Positions 32,893-42,000 of a stretch of 64,000 nt of DNA are shown here, in pieces. The translations under genes were made by a program, and so were the position numbers. This stretch comes from Betaproteobacteria bacterium (GTDB lineage: Bacteria; Pseudomonadota; Gammaproteobacteria; Burkholderiales; JAEUOS01): contig JAQGMJ010000062.1 of NCBI GenBank assembly GCA_028292405.1, forward strand, positions 1 through 64,000, in the 5' to 3' direction. Within the stretch, counting starts at the first letter, position 1. Each line of letters begins with the position of its first letter. The notes under the pieces are model-generated. The model saw only the letters and a list, made by a program, of their open reading frames with translations, did not search any database and was not told where the DNA came from.

Positions 32893-34599
32893 TCAGCCGG
32901 CCACCGGCGCCAAGGCCGCGGACTGGCGCGCGCTGGTCTGCATCGGCAGCGGCAGGATCAGTGCGAAGCAGGTGCCCGCGGTCGCGCTGCTGTAGACCAG
33001 GCTGATGTCGCCGCCGTGGCGCTGCGCCAGTTCGCGCGCCAGATAGAGGCCGAGGCCAGCGCCGGAGACGCGCTGCGCGGCGGCGGCACGGTAGAATTTT
33101 TCGAAAATCCGCGCCTGCTCTTCCGCGGGGATGCCGCCGCCCTGGTCGGCCACCCGGATTTCCGCGTGTCCGTGCGTGAGCGTCAGGGTGACCTCGACCT
33201 GGCGTTGCGGCGAGGAATATTTGAGGGCGTTGTCGACCAGGTTGAAAATCGCCGTGCCGATCAGGCTGGCGTCGGCATGCACGATGACCGGTGTGTCCGG
33301 CATGCTCAGGCGCACGCGTTCGCCGATGCCGATACCCAGGCCTTTGCCGGTGGCGAAATAGGTGGTGAGCAGGAGGTTGAGATCCACCGGGCTGACGCGT
33401 GGCAGCATGTAGGGGCTGCTGAGGCGGTCCTCGGTCAGGCAGTTTTCGATCAGCGCCAGCAGGCGCGTCACCGAGCGGCGCATGCGCCCGGCGGAGGCCA
33501 CCAGGTCGGGATGGCGGTCGGTCAGGGTTTCTTCCATGCGCTGGGCGACGGTGTCTATCACCGCCAGCGGATTGCGAAACTCGTGCGACACCATGGAGAC
33601 GAATTCCTTTTGCGCGGCATGGCCGGCCTGCTCGGCTGCCAGCGCCTGTTGCAGCTCGCCCTGCAGCAGCTGGCGCGCGACGATTTCGCGTTCCAGCGAC
33701 TGGTTGGCTTGCGATAGTGCGGCGGTGCGCTCGACCACCCGCGCCTCCAGTTCGCGTTCGGCGGCGCGCGCGTTGCTCAGCGCGGCGCCCTGGGCGCGCT
33801 TGTCGGCGGCCTCAGCCTGCTGCGCGCCGCGCCCCAGCGCCACCGTCAGCAGGATGTTGTGGATGATGGCCGCGACGATCGCTCCATCGGCGAAAAACCA
33901 GGCCGACGGCAGCAGTTCGAGATCGCGTGCGCAGATCAGCAGTACGTTGATCTGCACCGGCAGGAAGGCCACCACGTAGAAACGGAGTTCGGCGCGGCGG
34001 ATGAACAGCACGACTCCCAGCGCCAGGGCGCCGGTCTGCACCACGCCGATCACCACGCGGCCGGGCGCGGCGATCGCTGCCCAGCCGGTGAGAAAGACCA
34101 GCGGTATCGCCAGCAGGTAGCAGAGCGAGAGGCCGAGCGCGACCAGGCGCAGGCGCGGATGGTGTTCGCGCAGGCGGTATAGATGAGCCAGGAAGGCCGT
34201 GCTGTAGGCATGGACCAGCAGGATCGACAGTCCCAGGCTGAGGTCGGCATGGCCGCCTTCCAGCGCCGGCCAGAAGCGGTAGGCGAATCCGCTGGCCAGC
34301 AGCACCGTCCAGCTCGCTACTGCTACGTTGCCGGCGTAGTACAGGCTGGTGCGCGCGCGCAGCCACAGCCAGAGGGACAGGTTGAGGATGACCGCAAGCA
34401 CGGCGATGCCGAGGAAAATGCCGTAATGCAGGTAGTCGTCGCTGGTGACGTTGGCCTGCGCCGCGGCGGCCAGCGTTTGCGCGGCGGCGGCGTGCGGCAG
34501 CAGCGCCGGCAGCAGCATGGCCGCGGCGCGGGCGGGCCACTTGCCGCGCGTGCGGCCGGAAGCCGGGTTCGCGCGCCGGCCGCGGATTGATGCGGACAC
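32893..34599 (-). CDS. Sensor histidine kinase with 7TMR-DISM-type membrane domain
   Basis: The 568-residue kinase has an N-terminal signal-like segment, seven predicted membrane helices (about residues 57-275, from YGIFLGIAVLAVILNLSLWL to AIVAAIIHNILLTVAL) and a coiled coil (about 280-345). A HisKA domain follows with the phospho-acceptor in FVSMVSHEFRNPLAVID, then a HATPase domain (NLVDNALKYS, VADQGGGIPAEEQARIFEKF, GAGLGLYLARELA). The periplasmic DISMED2 domain usual for this class is absent, so the signal is probably sensed in the membrane. GTG at 34599 is chosen, with GAAGG upstream, 8 bp after the regulator gene. Confidence 0.9.
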   Translation of the reverse strand: MSASIRGRRANPASGRTRGKWPARAAAMLLPALLPHAAAAQTLAAAAQANVTSDDYLHYGIFLGIAVLAVILNLSLWLWLRARTSLYYAGNVAVASWTVLLASGFAYRFWPALEGGHADLSLGLSILLVHAYSTAFLAHLYRLREHHPRLRLVALGLSLCYLLAIPLVFLTGWAAIAAPGRVVIGVVQTGALALGVVLFIRRAELRFYVVAFLPVQINVLLICARDLELLPSAWFFADGAIVAAIIHNILLTVALGRGAQQAEAADKRAQGAALSNARAAERELEARVVERTAALSQANQSLEREIVARQLLQGELQQALAAEQAGHAAQKEFVSMVSHEFRNPLAVIDTVAQRMEETLTDRHPDLVASAGRMRRSVTRLLALIENCLTEDRLSSPYMLPRVSPVDLNLLLTTYFATGKGLGIGIGERVRLSMPDTPVIVHADASLIGTAIFNLVDNALKYSSPQRQVEVTLTLTHGHAEIRVADQGGGIPAEEQARIFEKFYRAAAAQRVSGAGLGLYLARELAQRHGGDISLVYSSATAGTCFALILPLPMQTSARQSAALAPVAG

Positions 34600-34607
34600 T
34601 GTTGCCT

Positions 34608-35330
34608 TCAGTTCGCCGCCGCCGCGGCTTCGCTGTCGGTCGCGCTGAACACGTAGCCGGTGTTGCGCACCGAGCGCAGCGGCAGGTTGATGCCGACCTC
34701 GGCGGCCTTGCGGCGCAGGCGGCTGGCGAGAGAGTCGAGGCGGTGCGGGTCGAAGTCGAAGGTGTTGCCGCCGAGCGCGCCGATCAGCTGGTCGCGCTTG
34801 ACCGCCTGGCCGCGATTTTCGAACAGGCAGTTGAGAAAGGCGCGCTCGGCGGTGGTGAGCGAAAGCTCGCGCCGCTCGGGGTCGCGCAGCACCCAGCCGC
34901 CCTCGACCAGTTCCCAGCCGGAGGCCGGCTTGAGCGGCACCGAATTGTTGCCCAGGCGGCGCCCGACCGCGCGCAAGGTGGCGGCGAGTTCGCGCACATC
35001 GACCGGTTTCACCAGGTAGGCGTCGGCGCCGTCATGCAGGCCGCGCAGGCGGTCGTCGATGGCGCGGCGCGCGGTCAGCATGACCACGCCGATGCCGCCG
35101 GCGGTGTGCAGGTGCCGCGCCACCGAGAAGCCGTCTTCGCCGGGCAGGCCGACGTCGATCACCGCGATGTCGCAGCGGCGCGCGACGAGGGCGCGATAGA
35201 ACTCGGTGGCGTCGCCGAAGCCCTCGACGTCGAAGCCCATGCCGCCCAGGCTCAACACCAGTTCTTCGCGCAGGTCAGCTTCGTCTTCGACCAGGTAGAT
35301 GCATGGTCGGCTTGTGGTTTCGGCGAGCAT
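34608..35330 (-). CDS. OmpR family response regulator
   Basis: The 240-residue protein has a receiver domain (about 8-125) with acidic pocket LVEDEADLRE, phospho-acceptor in DIAVIDVGLPGEDG, LTARR and the lysine in YLVKPVD. A winged-helix DNA-binding domain follows (about 150-235: LTTAERAFLNCLFENRGQAV, LASRLRRKAAEVG, RSVRNTGYVF). ATG 35328-35330 is preferred over an in-frame TTG 27 bp upstream. It is the first gene of the two-component operon and points away from the giant surface-protein cassette, whose long upstream region is a natural target. Confidence 0.9.
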   Translation of the reverse strand: MLAETTSRPCIYLVEDEADLREELVLSLGGMGFDVEGFGDATEFYRALVARRCDIAVIDVGLPGEDGFSVARHLHTAGGIGVVMLTARRAIDDRLRGLHDGADAYLVKPVDVRELAATLRAVGRRLGNNSVPLKPASGWELVEGGWVLRDPERRELSLTTAERAFLNCLFENRGQAVKRDQLIGALGGNTFDFDPHRLDSLASRLRRKAAEVGINLPLRSVRNTGYVFSATDSEAAAAAN

Positions 35331-36002
35331 GGCCGTGTGATGCGCCCCTGTTTGCAAGCCGCAATCTTATCCGAACATCGGGCGGATGCGCATCATTGTC
35401 GGGTGTATGCAACAGCATTCGTATTTTTTATTTGACTGGTGCATGCAACAGTGTCCGCATTTTCGGAATGTCGGATTTTCGACAGCGTATTTTCATTCGC
35501 AAGGCGCATGCGATTGTCAAAATTTCGACATCGCACAAGCGCGCGCCGCAAGTAATTGTGAGGAATGGAGAGAAAGACGACATGTACTTTTAATTGAATG
35601 CCGGTAGCATCGATTTGCTGCCTGATCCGCATGTTTTCGCTCTGGTGGGACCGGGGCGTCATAGTTCTGGAAATACTTCCCGCGATCGGGATTGGGAAGA
35701 ATCTCCAGGTTCGCGGCGTTACGGGTTCGCGCTGGTTTCCTGCGGTGCGGACTCAAGCGGTGCAGAGAAGCAGCAGGTCCGGCCGAAACCGCAATACACG
35801 GTGCAGGCTGGGCGCAGTGTTGAACACAGTTGCCACTGGCCGTGCGAGCGCCCAAGGACATCCGGGTTCGGGGAAATGAAGAAAGGCGCCGATACGCGCA
35901 ACCGTGGAACCAGCGGACGGGTGATCGGCAAGGGGTAGCAGTTCAATGCGTAGGGGGGCGGCTGCGTGATCCACGCAGCAGGTCCGCGCAGGGGGAATCA
36001 CC
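35331..36002. other. Intergenic region upstream of the surface cassette, AT-rich in its first half
   Basis: No gene is supported in these 672 bp. The first 260 bp are clearly richer in A and T than the surroundings. They hold an imperfect 25-bp direct repeat (35403-35427 and 35439-35463, 20 of 25 positions equal, 36-bp period). A TTGACT hexamer (35432-35437) has no convincing -10 partner. The second half is GC-rich, with no hairpin-plus-T-run. A long untranslated leader or several regulator sites for the divergent units is the likely content. Confidence 0.6.
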
Positions 36003-39000
36003 GTGGGGCTATCTTCGAGTTTTCGAGGAGTGGGGGAGGCGTTGTGCGCTGTGTTCGAGCGCTCGCGCTTGAAGGGGAAGTCGCCAGTCGAAAGGGCGCC
36101 GCTGCAACGGGTTGCGATATTGCCGGTGCTGTTTACGCTGTGCGCAGGGCTGGCGTGGCAAAGCGCCGCGCAAGCCGCGGTGGCGCTGTCGGCCGATTTC
36201 ACGCCGACCACCATCATCCAGGGCGATCGCACCCGGCTGACCATCACGATCCAGAACAACGGCCAATCGGTGCTGACCGGCGCCACTCTGGTCGACGACC
36301 TGCCTACGCAGATCCGCTTTTATCCTCCGAGCAGCCCTGGCTATGTGGCGCCTGCCACTACCTGCCCAGCCGGAACGGTGACGCCAGTTTCCGGCGCTAT
36401 CGATGAATTGCAATTTTCCGGCGGGCAAATTCCAGCGGCTCCGCTCAACGGCGTGATCCAGTGCACGGTGTCGGTCGACGTGACTTCCACCGTCAATGTC
36501 GGCGCCGGCAACACTGCCACCTACACCAACCAGATCGCCGCCAACCAGTACAGCGACGACACGCCGCAAAACGCCACCAGCCCGCTGTCGAACAGCCTGA
36601 ACGTCACCGGCCTGGCGGCGCCTACCGTCAGCAAGACCTTCGGCACCAGCCCGCTGACCCAGGGCAACAACAGCACCGTCGCCATCACGCTCTCCAATCT
36701 TAGCGCGTCGGTGCTCGGTCTCACCACCTTCACCGATACCCTGCCGGCCAACCTGACGGTGGCTTCGGTCACCGCCGCCGCTTGCAGCGGGGGCGTGGTG
36801 ACCAATACCGCCGGCAGCGTCACGCTGACCGGCGGCAGCATTCCGGCCAATGGCTCGTGCGCCGTCAACTTCGTCGTCACCGGCGTGCTGCCGGCGGCCA
36901 CCACCTCGCAGAACGGCACCAACACGTTCGCCGCCGGTGCCGTCGGCAACACGCGCGGCCTGACCAGCCCGGCCGCCTCCACCAATATCCGCGTCGACAG
37001 CCCGATCGTGTTGACCAAGGGCTTTTCGCCCTCGCCTCTGTCCAGCGGCCTGAACGCGACCTTCACCGCGCACATCCAGAACAACAGCAGTGCTGGCCTG
37101 ACCAACGTAGGCCTGTCGGATATCGTCGGCGGTGCCTGGCCCACCCAGGTTGCCAACGTGCCGGCGTCCCTGGGTGCCGGCAACCTCGGCGCCGGCTGCG
37201 TCGGCGGCAGCATCGTCGCCGGTCCGGGCAACAAGGGCTTCACACTCAGCGGCGCCAGCATCGCCGCCAGCGCCACATGCGACATCACCTTTGCCGTCAC
37301 CTCCAGCACCGTCGGCGTCTGGCACAACGATATTCCGAACGGCGCGGTCACCAGCACCCAGAATTTCTATTCGCCCGCCGCCAGCGCCACCCTCGACGTG
37401 CGCGACACCTCGCTGGCGGTCTCCAAGTCGGTTTCGCCCACCAGCGTCAGCGCCGGCGACATCGTCACCTTCACCGTCAACATCGAAAGCTTCAGCACCA
37501 GCCCGCAGAGCAACGTCACCTTCATCGACACGCTGCCCGGCGGCATGCTGCTGGTTGACGGCAGCGTCACCAACGGCATCAACCCGGTGTTGAGCGGTGC
37601 CGGCTGTACCGGCCTGGCGCAGGCCGGCAGCGCGGCCGCGCCGCAGTTCACCCTGAACATCCCGGCCGCCGACGCCGACGGCCTGACCTGCACGGTGAAG
37701 TTCACCGCGCGGGTGCCGGCGTCCGCCACCCCCGGCGTCACTACCTTCATCAACTCGCTGCCGGTCGGTTCGGTGGGCAACGGCGGCGTCTCCAATACGG
37801 CAGCCGCCGCAGCCGGCACCCTCAGCGTGCTGCAGCCGCTCACCGTTTCCAAGACCTTCGACGGCGTCACCAACCAGGCGCTGTCGCAGGGCAGCCCGAG
37901 CGTGCTGGAGATCATTCTCACCAACAACAACTACAGCGCGCTGACGGGCGTCGCCTTCACCGACACCCTGCCGACGGCGCCGGGGCAGATTCGCGTCGCC
38001 AACCCGCCGAACGCCACTTCCACCTGCGGCGGCACGCTGACCGCCAACGCCGGCGACACCGCTATCGTGCTGGCTGGCGGCAATATCGGCGGGCGCTCGG
38101 CGGCCGGCCCCTCCTTTGCGCCCGGCACCTGTTCGATACGCGTCAGCGTCGTCGGCGGCGCGGTCGGTACGCATACCAACACCATCCCGGTAGGCGCCAT
38201 CACCGCCCAGGGCACCATCGCCGGCACCGCCGGCGTGGCTGTGGCCAACACCAACCAGGCGCAGGCGACCCTGAAGTACGACGCCGCCCTGACAGTAGCC
38301 AAGTCTTTCCTCACCGACCCGGTCACCAGCGGCGGCAGCAGCCGTGTGCGCATCGTGCTGGGCAACACCGGCAACGGCGTGCTCAACAACGTTGCGGTCA
38401 CCGACCCGCTGCCCGCCGGCCTGCTGGTGGCCACGCCGCCCAACGCCTCGTCCACCTGCGCCGGGCCGATCGCCATCACCGCCGCGGCCGGCGCTAACAG
38501 CGCGCAGTTGACCGGCGCCAGCGTGCCTTCCGGGGCGAATTGCGAATTCCTGTTCGACGTCGTCACCAGCACCGGCGTCGACAGCATCAACACCATTCCG
38601 ATCGGCGGTGCCACCGCCGATGGCGGGGTCGCCAGCACCAACGCCGCTTCCGCCACCCTGCACAAGTCGATCTCAGGCCTGGTGCTGTCGAAGGCCTTCA
38701 ATCCCACCACCCTGAGCAGCCCCGGCCAGCCCTCGGTGATGACCATCACCATCACCAACAACGGCGGCGTCGGACTGACCAACCTGGGCATCATCGATAA
38801 CATGCCGGCCGGCATGCAGGTGGCCGCAGTACCCAACGCCAGCACCACCTGCCCCGGCGGCATCGTCGGCGGCGCTGCCGCGGCTACCTCGGTGGCGCTG
38901 TCCAACGGCACCCTCGCCGGCGGCGGGGCCAGCTGTACGGTGCAGATCGAAGTCACCTCGCTCGTCGTAGGCACGCTCACAAACACTCTGCCCGCGGGCA

Positions 39001-42000
39001 TCGTCACCGACAACCAGGGCGTCAGCAACGCGGCACCGTTCTCCGCCAACCTGTCGGCGCTGGCCGCCCTCGGCGTGCAAAAGAGTTTCAACCCGCCCTC
39101 GGTTCCGCCCAATACGCGCTCGCGCCTGACCGTGCAGGTGAACAACTCGCTGGTGATTCCGCTCACCGGCGTCAGCGGCACCGATAATCTTCCCGCAGGC
39201 CTCACCGTGGCAGTGCCGCCCAACACCAGCACCACCTGCACCGGCGCCACCGTCAGCACCACCGCCACCGCCGTCAGCTTCATCGGCGCCAGCGTGGCCG
39301 CCGGGGCCAACTGCCAGGTGCAGGTCGACGTCATCGCAACCGCCGTCGGCGCCTACGACAACTTCATCCCCGGCGGCAGCCTGGTCGCCAATGGCGGCAC
39401 GGTGACCAATCCGAACCCCGGTGTGCACGCGATCCTCAATGTGCTGACGCCGCCGACGATAAGCAAGGCCTTTACCGCCGCGGTGGTCAACCCGGGTCAG
39501 CCGAACCGCCTGACCGTGACCATCAACAATCCCAACGCCACCCGGCCGCTGACCAATTTGTCGCTGAAAGACACCCTGCCGGCCGGCCTGTTCGTCGCGC
39601 CCGTGCCCAACGCCTCCACCACCTGCGCGGGCGGCTCGGTCAGCGCAATCTCTTCGGCCACCAGCGCACAAATGGCCGGCGCCACCATCGCCGCCGGCGC
39701 CTCCTGCACTTTCCAGTTCGACACCATTTCCAACGTGGCCGGCCTGTACACCAACACCATTCCCGCCGGCAGCATCACCACCAGCGAAGGCGTGACCAAT
39801 CCCGACCCGGCCATCGCCCAGGTACAGGTGCTGACCCCGCCGGGCGTCACCAAGAGCTTCTCGCCGCCGTCGATCACCTCCGGCGGCACCTCGCGGCTGA
39901 CCATCACCCTGAGCAACCCGACCAGCAGCGCGCAAACGCTGACGGCCGACCTGAACGACACCTTGCCCACCAACGTGACCGTCGCCGGTGCACCGGCCAT
40001 CGGCGGCAGCTGCACCACGGCCAGCATTTCGATCCAGTCCGCTTCCACCGTGGTCCGCTACGCCAACGGCGCGAGCATTCCGGCCGGCGGCTGCACCATC
40101 CAGGTCAACGTCACCGGCACCGTTGCCGGCACCTATAACAACACCATCCCGGCCGGCGCGCTGCACACCAACGTCGGCGTCAATCCGGACCCGGCGGTCG
40201 CGCCGCTGGTGATCAGCGACCTCGGCGCCATTTCCGGCCTGGTCTACCGCGACGACAACAACAACGGCTTGCATGCAACCGCCGAGCCGCCCATCGCCGG
40301 CGTCACCGTGACCCTGAGCGGCCCGGTCAGCCTGACCACCACCACCGACGCGGCCGGCAACTACCTGTTCTCAGGCCTGCCCGCCGGCGTCTACACCGTG
40401 ACCGAAACCCAGCCCGCGGCTTACCTCAACGGCAAGACCACGGCGGGCACCATCACCGGCGCCGGTGGCGGCACCGCCGGCACGGCCTCGGGCCCGGGCG
40501 TGGCGCCTTCGGCCATCAGTACCATCACCCTGGGGAGCAGCGGCGGTCCCACGCCGGTGATTGGCAGCTCGATCGACAACAACTTCGGCGAGCTGGTCGG
40601 CTCCGACATTTCCGGCTTCGTCTACCGCGACGACGACAACAATGGCATCAAGGGCGGCAGCGAACCGGCCCTGGCCGGCGTCGCCATCGCGCTCACCGGC
40701 AACGACGACCTCGGCAATGCCGTCAACCTGACGACCAACACGGCGGCCGACGGCAGCTACAGCTTCAACGGCCTGCGGCCCAGCGGAGCAGGGGGCTACC
40801 TGATCACCGAAGGTGCGCAGCCCGCCGGCACCGACAACGGCATGATCACCCCCGGCACGGTGGTCGATAAAACCCTCAATACCAATACCGGCACCCCCGG
40901 CACCCGCGTCATTGCCCCGGGCGTCGGCACCAGCGCCATCACCGGGCTTGGCCTGCCGGCGAACGCCCGCTCGCCAAACAACAACTTCGGCGAGATCTCC
41001 AACAGCCGCACCATCTCCGGCCGCATCTTCACCGACAACAACGCCGACGGCGCCGCCAACGGCGCCGACGCCGGTGTCGGCGCGGGCGCTACCGGGGCCA
41101 ACAACGTCGCGCAAAGCCTGACCCTGACCGGCACCGATCTCAACGGCAACCCGGTGACCGCTACCACCACCAGCGACGCCAGCGGCAACTACAGTTTCGC
41201 CAACCTGCCGCCCAGCAACCCGGCCGGCTACACCATCACCTGCACCACGTGCAACCCGCCGGCCGGCTTCGTCAACAGTGCCGGTCCGCTGGCCTACCCT
41301 GGCAGCACCGGCGGCACCGCGGCCGGCACCCAGGCCGCGCCGGCGATCACCGGCATCAACCTGGCCGGCGCCAGCATCATTTCGGTGAACAACAACTTCA
41401 CCAAGGTGCCGCCAGGGCAGCAAATTTCCGGGCGCATGTTCTTCGACGCCAACAACAACGGCCTGTTCGACACGCCGGCCGATATCGGCCTCTCCGGCCA
41501 GACGGTGGAACTGCGCGACAACACGACCAGTGCGCTGGTGAAAACCACCACCACCGACGCCAATGGCTTCTACGCCTTCACCGGCGTGGCTCCCGGCACC
41601 TACAAGATTGTCGAGCCGACCCAGCCCGCCGGCACCGCCGATGGCAAGACCCAGGCCGGTACCGTCAACGGCGTCGCCACCGGCACGGCGACGGCGCAGA
41701 ACACGACGCCTTCGACCATCACTGGCGTGCTGGTCGGCGCCGGGCAGTCGGGCGCCAACTACAACTTCCCCGAGATCGCCACCGTCAGCCTGGGCGGCCG
41801 CGTCTTCGCCGATACCAACCTGAACGGCAACTTCGATGGTGGCGACGTCGCGTTGCAGGGTGTGGTGATGCAACTGACCGGCACCGACAACTTCGGCAAC
41901 GCCGTCAGCCGCTTCATCGGCACCGACGTCAACGGCCAGTACAGCTTCACCGGCCTTCTGCCTGGCACCTACACCGTCACCGAGAACCAGCCTTCCGGCT

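Noticed and set aside
35303..35607. Short frames encoding repeated peptides (CNSIRIF, CMQQ) upstream of the giant gene
   Set aside because: They arise from the 25-bp DNA direct repeat, run over a gene end or have no ribosome-binding site, and show no conserved protein character.
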